Shown here: one piece after another, positions 1-12,127 of the stretch | How positions within the stretch are numbered: the first letter of the stretch is position 1 | How the letters are laid out: every line of letters starts with the position of its first letter | From: Hibiscus mutabilis | Taxonomy: Eukaryota; Streptophyta; Magnoliopsida; Malvales; Malvaceae | DNA length: 64,000 nt | Direction: 5' to 3' | Assembly (NCBI GenBank): GCA_019671005.1 | Contig: CM033745.1 | Span: 17,970,921 to 18,034,920, forward strand | The notes under the pieces: model-generated | Database searches by the model: none | Told to the model about the DNA's origin: nothing | What the model saw: only the letters and a program-made list of their open reading frames with translations | Translations under genes and position numbers: made by a program

Positions 1-2084
1 AAACGTTCTTAAATTATTTTTTAAATTTTAAATTAATCTTTAAAATTTAAATTACTTTAAATTAATTTTTAAAATATTAATATTGTATCAATTAAATTAT
101 TTTATTTATCTAGTAGTTAATGATGCGATCTCCTTTTGAAAGTTACCGAAATGCTTGATTTGTCCGATCGTAAATGAAGTAACTTTGTGTTGTAAGACTT
201 GCAACGGTTTCGGATGATTTAAAAAGGTGATGGTGAGTAACGATATAGAAAGTGATGAGAATAGAGATTCTAGAATTTTGGATGGTTAATGTGTTTGATG
301 GTGGTGGTAGAATTGGAAAATGGAAAATGAAAAATGGAAAGTAGTTTAGGACTTGAGAATTGAACCAACACTAAAAAAGTGTGACCCGAACCCTATAACG
401 ATCTCTAAACGAAATAAGGATCTTGACCCACTAGTTATGTAGAACTAGAAACCAAAGATATCAAATGTTTGATTCAACAAGCAGAACTTGAAGGATCGAT
501 AAAGTTCTCAAAAGAACGAAGAGATAAAAACTCTCAAATTTCTTAATTCAAAGTTGTCTTACAATTGAAAAACTAACATCTATTTATAGGCTTTACAAAA
601 TGAAGTGATCAGCCAGTATTCCTAGGAAGGTGTGAAAGGATAATGAATTAAAAATTAAAAACCTTGAAATGTGAACCTTTGCCTCCCAATGCAATCATAG
701 GCTAGCATGTCAATTTGCAAGTGGATGTAAGCAAGCAGCTCAAGCAAGCACCTCTCTAAAATTGCCGTCTATTGTGAAGGTAAGCAAGCATGTCAATTTC
801 CATGTGAATGTAAGCAAGCATCTCAAACAAGCACATCAAGCAAGCACCTCTCTAGAATTGTCGTCCTTGCATAACACCTGTAGATACGAGAAATATGATT
901 AGAAATAAAACAAGGTAATATGATGCATGCTAAATATAATAAATATATGTTATATGGTTCAACAAACTCTAGTGCTAGTAAAATAAACCATAAACAACAT
1001 AATAGAAAATACGTGCACACTAAAACTATAATAATTAAATGGAACATATGCATCAAAATAAACATGCAACACATTGCATGAATCTTCCACACTGCATGGC
1101 ATTGATTCAACTTCGGCAGCTTCAATAGTTTTCTATGCATGATTGCACTTGTTGCTGGCCGCATTTTTAAATTTCCTTGCCTTTGCACGAGTAATGAGGC
1201 GTAAGGAAAATTCTTCAGAGTCCAATAGTGGTGATGATGCCATGATCTCATCAGTTAAGTTGAAAGTTTAATGTTTACTCATATCTAACATGGTGATCAA
1301 TTTATATATGTGCAGTAGTTAGACCAATTCTAAGTTTTAAAATTTTTGAAAAAAAAAGTTTGAAATTTGAAATATTTTAGTATGTTTGGATAAGGATTTG
1401 AAAGATGAATTTTATTTTTATCTTTAAAGTTCCAACATTTATTTTATTTTTTGAGTTAAATAGAATATTTTTTTAATTTATTACAAGTTTCAAGACAGAA
1501 TTTGAGTAGTTCACAATTGTTATTCAAAAACTTATTTAGAGGTTTAACTATCCGTAAGATCCACTAATAATAATATTTCACGTATGATTATATTAAGTTA
1601 TGTTCGCATAATTTTTTTGTTAATAATGTCAAATACTCAAATTAATAAACACGCTTTTTCAATATTTTTATAACAAATTCCAAAATCGTTCTTTAACTAC
1701 AAACAACAATGAATAATTAAGCCTTAAAAACTCAAATCGTGACCTTTTTTTTTTAACACAAATCATGACCTAACTCAAACCTTATTCATAAACAATATTC
1801 ACCGGAGCGGCAAAACTAGCTGGTGGGGTGAGAGTAGAGAGGTGCTCATGAGTTTGGATTTATGCACGAGGTTAACATGTTTTAAATTGATGTCTGTAAC
1901 ACTTATATTTTGATTTTGACGTAATAAAGATTTTAAGGATCAATTTGTAAAATTGGATAAATTTTTAAATACTAAAAAAAAACTCACAAAATAACAAGGA
2001 TTCGAAATTCAGATTGTTTCTAAGTCAAAAACTAAAACCCCAAATATTTTCTAAGTATTTTTATACTCAAATAGTCAAATTTGG
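1..2084. other. AT-rich intergenic DNA, no gene recognised
   Basis: I see no host gene here. Short open frames, including one of 142 codons on the minus strand at 823-1251, show no recognisable domain and have the biased composition of chance frames. The stretch at about 360-600 reads like decayed retrotransposon sequence, but I cannot place it in a family. One internal duplication at 701-866 is listed separately. Confidence 0.5.
701..866. repeat. imperfect tandem duplication, about 80-bp unit
   Basis: Two adjacent copies share the order AGCATGTCAATTT, then GTAAGCAAGCA, then CAAGCAAGCACCTCTCTA, then AATTG.CGTC. The second copy carries a small internal expansion of the CAAGCA motif. It has no coding signal and looks like a local replication-slippage duplication. 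Confidence 0.6.
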
Positions 2085-3127
2085 TCTAGTGGTATCGATA
2101 TGCACTTAGATGTATCGATACGAATTTTCGTTACTGGAAAACGTTTTTATATTTAATGGCTATTGGGTACTGATATGCGTGTAGCCGTATCGGTACGTCA
2201 TTCAACCTAGGAACTATATTGGCCTTTGAGTATCGATGCGGCTTTATGTGTACCGATACAGAGTGTTTAGATTTTGTAAATTTGTTGCATTTAATATTCG
2301 ATCGTTGCCTTGTCAGTTTATTAGAATCATAACTTTGAAAATTAGTTATACCGTACCGATACACCCTTAGGCTTACCGAAACCTTTTTTCAGCTTTCTCA
2401 TATTCTAGTGAGAAAAAATAGTTTCGATACGGCTTAGTCCGTACCGGTACCCCTTGGAAAAAACACACTTCTCATATCGATATGCCTTCTCGCGTACCGA
2501 TACCCCTTTCTACAACGACTCTTTCTTCTTATGGCAGATACCGATACACATGTTCGCGTACCGATACGCCTAGCTACCAAACATTATTTATTGCGGGAAA
2601 AATGGTGTCCAACGGCTATATTTATGATCTCAGCTACCCAAACGGTTGGAAATCAATGAGGAGTATATAAATAAGCCTCCAAAGCTACAACAACAACTAT
2701 TGATCAAGTCTTAAGCTTTCAAGAAATTATCCAACAATCTTTGAGCTTTTAGAGTTATATCCTTGTAACTCACTTGAGTGTTCATATTTGTAATCATTTC
2801 TATTCAAGTGTTGGGTTTGAGTGGACTTGTATTTAGACAAACACAATACCTTTGAGAGGATTTTCAGTTTGTTAAACTTCTTGTAAAAGAGAGTCTTTCT
2901 CAAAGCTTTGGGGTAGAAAGCTTTGAGTTTATAAAAGGTTTTCTCTCAAGCCTAGAAAAAGAGAAGAAATTCTTAGTGAATTTGAAAAAATCTTTAGTGG
3001 GAAGCTAAAATAGTGGATGTAAACCTTGTATCTCAATCATTTTATTTTCCAATTTGCTTCCACATCTTTTTAATTGCCAATTCACTCCCCTCTCGACCAC
3101 TTTCACCATTAATTGATCATCCCAACA
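2085..3127 (+). repeat. LTR-like fragment with TATA box, probably old Copia-type
   Basis: The left part carries about eleven copies of a GTAYCGATAC-type decamer (2092-2567). A TATATAAATA box follows at 2664-2673, then a purine/T-rich stretch resembling a retrotransposon R-U5 region, ending in CCCAACA near 3127, a plausible LTR end. No partner LTR, primer-binding site or coding domain is visible nearby, so this is most likely a truncated or solo LTR. Family assignment is inference. Confidence 0.4.
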
Positions 3128-3159
3128 ATGTCTTAATTAAATTATTACATTACATTTTA

Positions 3160-3480
3160 TTAGGTTAAAGTCCATTAAAAGTCGCTATATTATACCTAAA
3201 AGTTTATTGTAGTCTCTTTATTATAAAAAGAGCATTTTAATCTTTCTATTACATTTAAAAGTTTATTTTAGTCTCTCTACTATAAAAAATAAACATTTTA
3301 GTCGCTCAACTACAGAAAATGAACATTTTAGTCCATATACGTTTGAAAAGTTAACATTTTGGTCTAAATTGCTAATTAATTTTAGTTGGCTTGAATGTTT
3401 TGGTTCAAACACTATTTAGGTCCCTCGCAATTTTAAACTAGAGCAAATTGATCTCTCGTGAGAAAATAAGAGTAATTTAT
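3160..3480. repeat. dispersed noncoding repeat with internal subrepeats
   Basis: Degenerate subrepeats of the form 'ATTTTAGTC..TCAACTA' and 'AAAATGAACATTTTAGTC' recur three to four times. Similar phrases occur at about 39180-39350 in the fold-back element, so this is probably a decayed copy of a related plant noncoding transposon. No boundaries can be fixed. Confidence 0.35.
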
Positions 3481-3922
3481 TCAGTGTATATTTTTTAAAG
3501 TGAGTACATAAGGATGATCGACGATGATGTTGATCTTTTTCTTTAGTACATGCCATATGTCTGACCATGGTTGGATAATTTTTAAAATAACATAAAACCC
3601 AAAATAATAAATAATTATATAAGATTCTAAATAATTTTAATGACGTTTCAAATATTTTTTATAATCGTTTTCCAATTAACCCTTGCTCTCACAATAAATA
3701 TAAATTTTTTAAGATAAATTATGTATATATTTTCAATTAAACATTTTAAATATATTTTACGTTTTAATTTGTAATTATAATATCATTGTAAGTGAAAATA
3801 ACAAAGTCATATTTAGACTAAGAACTAAATTTACATTTAAATTTCATAAGTGTCTAAAAATTTTATGCAAAAATTCAGAATATTTTTTAGAGTTAATTTA
3901 CTCGAGTTTAAAGTTGAGAAGA

Positions 3923-4752
3923 TGTAGCGATGTCCCTCACGCTAAAAAAAGATGTGTTGGTTTTTATTATGTTTTACTTTATTTTGAAAATAATGTCTTC
4001 CGCGTGGGATTTTAGAAAACCCGTGTTTTATTTAAAATTGAAGTCGCCACCGGCCACTCAAGGTGGACCGGACACCGTAAAACCAAAGATTTTAAAATGT
4101 CGGGTTCGGGAGTCGGTTAAGGATGGGGAAGGATTAGCACCCCCACACCGCCCAAAATTGGTTCTTTAATAATTACCGCTTTATTAATATTAAACTTTCT
4201 GGAATAAAGTGATGATTAATTTAAAATTCGGTTATATGTGCGAGTAAATTTTAAAGGCCCCGTTATCCGAGAATAAACGCCTAACCACTATCACTACGCC
4301 TGATATTGGCCCCGTTTACGCTCGGATAAAAGGGCACCGCATTGACAAAATATATATCCGTTATGCAAAATTAAAAAAACATGGCAAATATAAATAAATA
4401 CAACGCGATAAAAATATAAATAAATACTAATAAAATACTAATCCAACATACATAAACATTAATCTAACACATAAAAATGCATTCTAACATAAAAAAAACA
4501 CTACTCTAAAACATGCATGAATATTAATCTAAAAATATACTAATTAAGGTAACACAAATATTTATCATTATTTATATACGTTGTAATTAAATAAAATGTT
4601 ATATATTATTTTACGAACATACATAAAAATATATACACATACCTATATATAAAATAAGATAAAATAAAAAATACGTGAATATTATACATAGATTAAAACA
4701 TAAATACGTATCTACATATATGTTATACATTTAATATATAGTAAACTACTTT

Positions 4753-4787
<35 letters not shown>

Positions 4788-6031
4788 ATGCTAAAATAAA
4801 GATGCATGATCTATACTAACACTTCATAAAATAGCATGGATCTAAAGGTTAGGGACTAAAATGTATGAATATCTAATTACATAGCCTAAATGTCTAATAT
4901 TACATGGATGAAAATGAAACAAATGCAAAACATGCGGTCTAAAATGCAAATAAGCAGAAATGCAGGGCTGGAAATTAAATTTTGTGACTAAAATGAAATG
5001 AAACAGGAACCGAAAGCCAAAACGAACATGCATAAGAAAAACAAGGATCGAACACAAGATTAGACCACGGGCAGAAATGGGGCGGGAAAAGAGTTTAGGG
5101 ACTTCAGATGTAATTTGACCATTAAGCAAAAACAAAGACACCAAACGGTGTCGTTTTAAGATGTTTGTGTTAAAATTATAAGGGGTTTTTCTTTCACTTC
5201 GAAGCAGATTAAAAAAAACCTAAACCATTCTAACTCTTTCTCTCCTCTGCTCTCATTCTCAACAGCAGCGACGGCGACACCAACCCCTTCACCACGCCAT
5301 TCACCGGCCTTGCGACCTCACGACGGCGCTCAACTGGTAAGTCTTGAAACAAGAAAATACTTAGATTTCGAACTAACAAAATTTAAACCTCTTTCTATTT
5401 TACCTTTGAAAACTTTCTTTGTATTGATCTGAAAATTTTCTTTTCGAATCTCCTTTACAAAAGATTTTTTAGAACTCAACAGACCCCCTCAATTTCTCTA
5501 TGATTTTCGAACTAAAAAGCCCCCTTTTTACAGATTTTTCCCTCGGGTTATATAACCCTATTTTTTACATTTAAAATAACCACCCATTTCCCTTTCATTT
5601 AATTTGCAAATCTGGATTTTAAGGGAAATCCCGGATTTTTGGGGATGACAATGGCAGAGTATGGTGGCTCGATTTGGTGATGGCAGAGGGTAGGTTGGAC
5701 AGTGACATGGTAGAGTGGGTTTTATTTTATTTCAGGGTTTTGGTAAGATTTGGGTAATTTAAGGTTTGGTTCTGGTTGATTTGGGGTTTGAACATGTCTC
5801 CAGTAGTGGCGGACGACGGCGGCTGGCTTGGACAAAGGCGGTGGTGGCGGCAATGGCAGCGGATGGCGGCTGGATATTCGGGTAAGGGTTAGGATAAATT
5901 TAGGCTTAATTTAGGGTTTTTTGTTGGTTTGGGTCGGATCCGGGTCAGGTATTGGGGCCTGGATTCGGGTTTGGGTAAATGGGTTTAGTTAGGGTAATGG
6001 GCTTAGTTTGGTTTGGTTACGGGTCATTACA
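3923..6031 (-). repeat. left LTR (3' LTR) of the gag-only element
   Basis: 2109 bp, TG...CA, matching 11263-13410 along its length. It contains an (AAT)n run at about 4758-4782 and a G-rich segment at about 5640-5990. It lacks about 30 bp present in the right LTR near 12690-12720. Open frames inside are not real genes. Confidence 0.88.
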
Positions 6032-6046
6032 GTTGCCCCTCTTTGC
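6032..6046 (-). promoter_or_regulatory. polypurine tract next to the 3' LTR
   Basis: On the minus strand the bases just before the LTR read AAAGAGGGGCAAC, a usual polypurine-tract form for priming plus-strand DNA synthesis. Its position fixes the element's orientation. Confidence 0.6.
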
Positions 6047-6310
6047 TTGTTGTTGTGTAACGGTAACGAAGCAAAGACTAAAAATGACCCGTTTCATCCG
6101 GTCTAGCTGGTTATCTTCCCTTGACGTATGTCTTCTTTCTTCAGTAGATCTTCTTTCTCCTTGATGCATGTCTTCTTTCTTGTCTTGGTTGATCCACCTT
6201 GTCACTCTTGGGGAAGCAAAACCTTCAAAATGGGGGGTTGTTTGTTGGTGAAGCAAAATGAGTACGGTTTGCTACATTATTAATAATAAGCTAATACCTA
6301 AAGAGAGTTC

Positions 6311-8110
6311 GACCCAGCTGCAACACCGACGAAGAGACAGGGTCTACAAAATTTGATCCAGCTGCAACACTGACGAGGAAGCAAGACCGATGGATGAAAG
6401 TTTTGATGTCTGATCCAGCTACAACTCTGACGAAGAGGCAAGATCAGAAAACTGACAACTTTTTCCTTCTTCTTTCTCTCTTTTTTTTTCTTTTTTTCTC
6501 CTTTGTTTCTTGTTTCTCTTTCATATTTTTCTTCTTCTCTTTTTTTTGATTTTTTTATTTTTTCTTACAACATTGATAAAACTTGAAAGTTGGTGAATTT
6601 TGACCAAGCTACAACACCGACGAAGAGGCATGGTCTAAAGTTAGTAATGTTGATCCAACTACAACACCGACGAAGAGGCAGGATCAAGAGTTAGTGAATT
6701 TGGTCTAGCTGCAACACAGACGAAGAGACAAGAACGGAAGTTAATGAATTAGGTTCAGCTACAACACCGACGAAGAGGCAAGGTCCAGGGATTTGATCCA
6801 GCTACAACTCTGACGAAGAGGCAGGATCAGATAGTTGTTCTTTTTTGTGATCAAGCTACGACTATGACGAAGAGGCATGATCATAATTTGGTTGAAAGCT
6901 CATTTTTCATTTTTTTCATTTTTTTGATTTTTTTTTTGATTTTTTGATTTTTTGATTTTTTGATTTTTTATTTCTTCTTTTCTTTTTTCTCTTCTCTCTT
7001 TTTTAGATTTTTTCTTTTTTCTTTTTCCTCTTTTTTTGATACAACTAGAAAGTTAGTAAATTTTGACCAAGCTACAACACTGACGAGGAGGCATGGTCTA
7101 AAGTTAGTAATGTTGATCAAGCTAAAACACCGATGAAGAGGCAGGATCAAGAGTTAGTGAATTTGGTCTAGCTACAACACCGACGAAGAGGCAAGACCGG
7201 AAGTTAGTGAATTTGGTTCAGCTACAACACTGACGAAGAGGCAGAACCGACAGTTAAATTTGACCAAGCTACAACACCGATGAAGAGGCAAGGTCTGAAG
7301 ATTTGATCCAGCTACGACACCGACGAAGATGCAGGATCGGAGTGTTTTTCGACCAAGCTACAACACCGACGAAGAGGCAAGATCTGAAGATTTGATCCAG
7401 CTACAACACCGATGAAGAGACAGGATCGGATAGTTTTCTTCTTCTTTTTTCTTCATTTTTTTATTTTTCCTTCATTTTTGCTTTTTTTCATTTCTTTTCA
7501 TTTCTTCTTCTTTTTTCAATTTTTCCTTTTTTCTTCTTTTTTCTTTTTGATTTTTTCTTCTTTTTCCTTTTTTGTTTTTTTCTTTACTTTTTTTCTTTTT
7601 TCTTTTTTTGGATTGATTTTTTAGCTACAATTATAATAAAAAGGTAAACTCCGAGTAAAATTTAGGTCTAGCTGCAACACCGACGAAGAGGCAAGACCTG
7701 GATAGGATTTGATCTGCTACACCGCCGCCGGAGAGACTAGATCAGCAAAAAGTGAGACCCGCTACACCTCTGACGGAGAGACAGGACCAAATGGAAAATT
7801 TGATCTGCAACACCACCGATGGAGGCAAGATCTAGTTTGGATTTGATCTGCTTCACCACTGACGGAGAGACTAGATCAGCAGAATATGGGATCCATTACA
7901 CCACCGGCGGAGAGATAGGATCTGGATGGAAAATTTGATCTGCAACACCACCGACGGAGGCAAGATCTTCATTAAGTTGGTGTACCACCACTGACGGAGG
8001 CATGATTTGCAAGATGTTGGGTGACTGCGCCACTGACAGCGAGATAATTTTTTTGAAAAATTTGCCCGGCTTTTCTATCGACAGAGGGCATGATCTAGAA
8101 AGAATTTTTG
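6311..8110 (-). repeat. hairpin-repeat array in the presumed 3' UTR, with three T-rich runs
   Basis: About 24 units of about 34 nt carry the near-constant core ACAACACCGACGAAGAGG (plus strand). In most units the flanking 5-mers are reverse complements: GACCC/GGGTC at 6311-6344, GACCA/TGGTC at 6602-6635, GATCC/GGATC at 6650-6687, TGATCA/TGATCA at 6848-6883, GGTCT/AGACC at 7165-7198, GGTTC/GAACC at 7215-7248. From 7710 the core shifts to a shorter form (CACC.C.GACGGAG) with GATCT/AGATC stems. Polypyrimidine runs at about 6455-6575, 6895-7040 and 7430-7620 split the array into blocks that each restart with a similar GAAAGTTAGT-AATTTTGACC phrase. Irregular spacing argues against coding. The long T-rich open frame at 7412-7624 is low-complexity noise. 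Confidence 0.8.
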
Positions 8111-8129
8111 TTGGCATCCGTCACACCAT

Positions 8130-8891
8130 CATCGGAAGAATCAAATCCTACAAAAGAAAAAACATTGGTCAGTAATTGTCAAAGATTTTGTCGCTAATAC
8201 CTTTTATTTTGGGTGTTTCAGAATCTTCTTTGTGTTTGGCCTCCTTCAAGACTAGGGTTGGCCTTCTTGTCATTGCCCCCATGTTGAGGGTACTCGGTCT
8301 TTTTCCTAGACCTGTTATGTACAAGCAAGATTGCATGAATGTATCTAATGCATGTGTCTACCCTAAATGCATGGTGACTTTGGTGTATGCACTTAATCTA
8401 AATGTATGACGTTTGCAAAAATGGTTTAATGTAAGATGAATGCAACTACATGCATGAATGTGACATGATTTTTTCGATCCTCAAAGGGATGCCCCTGACT
8501 CCTCACTAGTCTCGTCAGGATCTTGGTTTTTTGTATGTGCCCTAACCTTGTCTCAGGTTTGGTCAACTCTCATCTGAGTGGATGACCCAATAATTTTGTT
8601 CGTTACATGACATCATCTAACACTATTCTTGTAGCAAATTTGAAACTTTAGGGTGATGTATTTTGGATATTCAAGACTTAGATACGAACAAAAGATGTTT
8701 GCATTGCTACTTGTAGTTTTGATCCCTTACAAAATACTCTCACCACCATCGTACTTAAGTCGGTGATATTGGTTTACAAAAAGTATTACTCTGAAAGTAA
8801 TAAAAACTACAAGGGGACCTACTATGGTCAAGACAGTGCAATACGAGCTGGATTAAAACATGGTCCAGTTCAAAAAACCTTCAACACACCC
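8130..8891. other. noncoding spacer between gag and the hairpin array
   Basis: No domain is recognisable on either strand. This is where pol would lie in a complete element of this type, so the pol deletion junction is probably in or near it. Confidence 0.45.
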
Positions 8892-10530
8892 TCAATTGGC
8901 ATCTTCATGCTTCGGTAAAGGGTCTTTGCTTGTAGCCGTTCTTGTTGAGTTATCAAAGCTTACCACCCCAAGCTTTATGAATTTTTCCACCAACTTTTTG
9001 AAGCCGAAGCAGTTTTCAATGGTGTGGCCAACCTGTCCCGCGTGATAATCGTATTTTGCATTGGGATCATACCATTTCGGGAAGGGAGGTTGTACTGGAT
9101 CTCGATAAAAGGGTGCCACCATGTGGACATCATACAGCTGCTTGTACAATTCTCCATAAGAAACTGGTAGTGTAGTAAATTCTACGTTTTCAAAGTTCTT
9201 CCTCTGACTAGAGCCTTGGCTTGAGGAACCGTGAGCACTTGGCATGGCCTGAGGTTGCACAACTGTGATAGGCTTAGAATAACTGGCATTATAAACTCCC
9301 GCAGAGTTTACTTCATGATCTTTCTTTGCATGGTAGGGATTTTTCTGGGACGAACTACCTCTGTCATCAATTTTGCCAGTCTTCACGGCATTCTCAATGA
9401 GCTCCCCGGATAGCACGAGGTCGGCAAAATTGGTAGTCGCGTTGCCTATCAAGCGACCCAAGATCGGACCCTCCAAAGTTTGTACAAATGTAACCACCGT
9501 CTCCCTCTCACTGAGCGGGGGTTGGACCTGAACTGCTATATCCCTCCAGTGCTGAGCGTATTGCCTGAAGCTTTCATTATGCTTTTGTTTCATTTGTTGC
9601 AACGTCTACCGGTCTGGCATCATATCATTGACATGTCAGTACTGCTCTAGAAAAGCTTTGGCCAAGTCTCTCCATGACTTAATCTGGCGACGGCTCAACT
9701 GATTATATCATCGGGCAGCAGATTCTGATAGACTGTCTTGAAACCAGTGAATTAACAGCTTGTCGTCTCGCCGTATCCTGTCATCCTCCGACAGAACATA
9801 GTGAGGTGAGTGCGAGGGCAGATGGTTCCGTCATACTTTTTAAATTCAGGGACCTTAAATTTTGGGGGTAACACCAAATCCGGGATAAGATTGAGTTCAC
9901 TGGCATCGAATCCACTGAAGGTATCCTCTATTCCCATAGCCTCTAACTTCTCTTCGAGTCTTTTACATTGATCTTCGATTTCCTTTGAAGCTTCTACCTT
10001 CAGCCCCTCGGTCTCAAATAGATGATCTATTTCTGAGATAAAATTTTCAACTTGATTGCCCCCGGGTTTAACTTCCGATGCAGATGGCTGATTTATAGGG
10101 ATCGAAGTACCGGCCTGGTGTAGATAAGACTTTCTCCAAGAAATGATCACTTGGGGTTGAGTTTCTGGCTGTATCCTGTTTGAACGGGCGTGAACCCCGG
10201 AGGATACATAAGATCCTCGTCACCAGCAGTGGGTCTAGGATTTGTAGTGGGATTTACAACAGAGGCCTCTCTAGGCTCGGGAAGCTTTAATCCCAGCATT
10301 TGTGCCATTTGGCCCATTATGTCTTGTTGTGACTTTGCAAGTTGTTCCCTCATATCATGTTGGACTCTCGCTAACTGTTCCTCAACCTGCTTGGCTATGT
10401 TCGCTTGCAATTCTTTATGATCTTGCTCGATTTTTTTCAATCTTTCATCGTTTGCCATCTTTGTTTTGTACCGAGTTCCGTATGGATGCTGAGCTGACTG
10501 ATCTTCTACTTTATCCAGTATCACTGTCAC
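8892..10530 (-). pseudogene. gag polyprotein remnant of the gag-only element
   Basis: Three minus-strand segments (10530-10147, 10150-9752, 9602-8892) together resemble one Ty3-type Gag. The first has a coiled-coil-like Lys/Glu/Gln stretch (ANDERLKKIEQDHKELQANI). The second ends with LPPKFKVPEFKKYDGT and HLTMFCRRMTGY, the start of the Retrotrans_gag domain. The third continues it with FRQYAQHWRDIAVQVQPPL and LIENAVKTGKI. The frame changes near 9750 and the region 9603-9750 is degenerate. A CCHC-like segment (YHAGQVGHTIENC, near 9050) lacks the expected first Cys, which is Tyr here. Gag packages element RNA into particles. This copy cannot make the whole protein from one frame. Confidence 0.8.
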
Positions 10531-10979
10531 AGGGCACCCTTAGAGTCAGTTTTCTTATTTTGAAAATGAATGTATATGCATGCAAAATGTGTCCTAAATT
10601 GATGTAATGCAAAATCAAGATTGCGATGATATTGTGCAATGATGCAGGTGAAATCAATGCGATGAGAATAAAATGAAACGAGTTAGAACCAAAGAAAACG
10701 ATTAAATAAAACAAATGAAAAATAGAGTAATAAAAAATGTACATAAACAAGAAATAAGGCACCAGAGCTTAAATAGGGTAACCACTAATCGGGCAGAGTT
10801 TCGCATGGCTCTAAAGGGTTGGCTCCTACAGCTCACTATATGCAGTTTTGGTGCTAAGAGGTACCCGAATTGTCCTTGCTGTCCTCTACTAAGAGTAGCA
10901 AGGCCCCCGGTTATCACCCATTATAGGCTCCTTTCAACCGGGTTCAATTCAGGGGGACCCATTCGCTTATGCCTGCACG

Positions 10980-11061
10980 AAGGAACGATATCCTTACGAA
11001 AGCATAAGGTACTCGAGCCCCGAAGGTATTTGCTAGGCCTACACGGGAGAACGATATCTCC
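10980..11061 (-). repeat. pair of covarying hairpins in the 5' leader of the gag-only element
   Basis: Two 16-nt inverted repeats share the loop ACGATA but have different matching stems: AAGGA/TCCTT at 10980-10995 and GGAGA/TCTCC at 11046-11061. Both are followed by ACGAAAGCAT. They lie between the primer-binding site and gag, where packaging and dimerisation signals of retroelements usually sit. A function is inference. Confidence 0.55.
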
Positions 11062-11245
11062 ACGAAAGCATTAGCGTTTTCCCCCCACTTAAAAAAATAC
11101 GGCTTTATATGCCAAGTTTTAAATGCGTTAAAGTAAACGCGCAATTATAACCGAATGTTACTTTAATAGTCACTTTAATCCGGAACTTCTAATATTAGTA
11201 AAGCGGTAATTATTTGAAAAAAAGCTCGACTCTCTTATTTTTTGA

Positions 11246-11260
11246 CCAGCGGAGTCGCCA
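11246..11260 (-). promoter_or_regulatory. primer-binding site
   Basis: The minus strand reads TGGCGACTCCGCTGG starting two bases inside the right LTR, the expected place for tRNA-primed minus-strand synthesis. From memory this form belongs to Tat/Ogre-like elements and is assigned to an Arg tRNA. The tRNA identity was not checked. Confidence 0.6.
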
Positions 11261-11262
11261 TC

Positions 11263-12092
11263 TGTAACGATGTCCCTCCCGCTAAAAAAAGATGTGTTGG
11301 TTTTTATTATGTTTTACTTTATTTTGAAAATAATGTCTTCCGCGTGGGATTTTAGAAAACCCGTGTTTTATTTAAAAATGGAGTCGCCACCGGCCACTCA
11401 AGGTGGACCGAACACCGTAAAAACCAGAGATTTTAAAATGTCGGGTTTGGGAGTCGGTTACGGATGGGGAAGGATTAGCACCCCCACACCGCCCAAAATT
11501 GGTTCTTTAATAATTACCGCTTTATTAATATTAAACTTTTCGGAATAAAGTGACGATTAATTTAAAATTCGGTTATATGTGCGAGTAAATTTTAAAGGCC
11601 CCGTTATCCGAGAATAAACGCCTAACCACTATCACTACGCCTGATACTGGCCCCGTTTACGCTCGGATAAAAGGGCACCGCATTGACAAAATATATATCC
11701 GTTATGCAAACTTAAAGAAACATGGCAAATATAAATAAATACAATGCGATAAAAATATAAATAAATACTAATAAAATACTAATCCAACATACATAAACAT
11801 TAATCTAACACATAAAAATGCATTCTAACATAAAAAAACACTACTCTAAAACATGCATGAATATTAATCTAAAAATATACTAGTTAAGGTAACACAAATA
11901 TTTATCATTATTTATATACGTTGTAATTAAATAAAACGTTATATATTATTTTACGAACATACATAAAAATATATACACATACCTATATATAAAATAAGAT
12001 AAAATAAAAAATACATGAATATTATACATAGATAAAAACATAAATACGTATGTACATATATGTTATACATTTAATATATAGTAAACTACTTT

Positions 12093-12127
<35 letters not shown>

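Noticed and set aside
823..1251. 142-codon minus-strand frame
   Set aside because: No recognisable domain, odd His/Cys-rich composition and no gene structure around it.
7412..7624. 70-codon frame rich in Phe
   Set aside because: It is a polypyrimidine run read as protein, with no complexity or domain.
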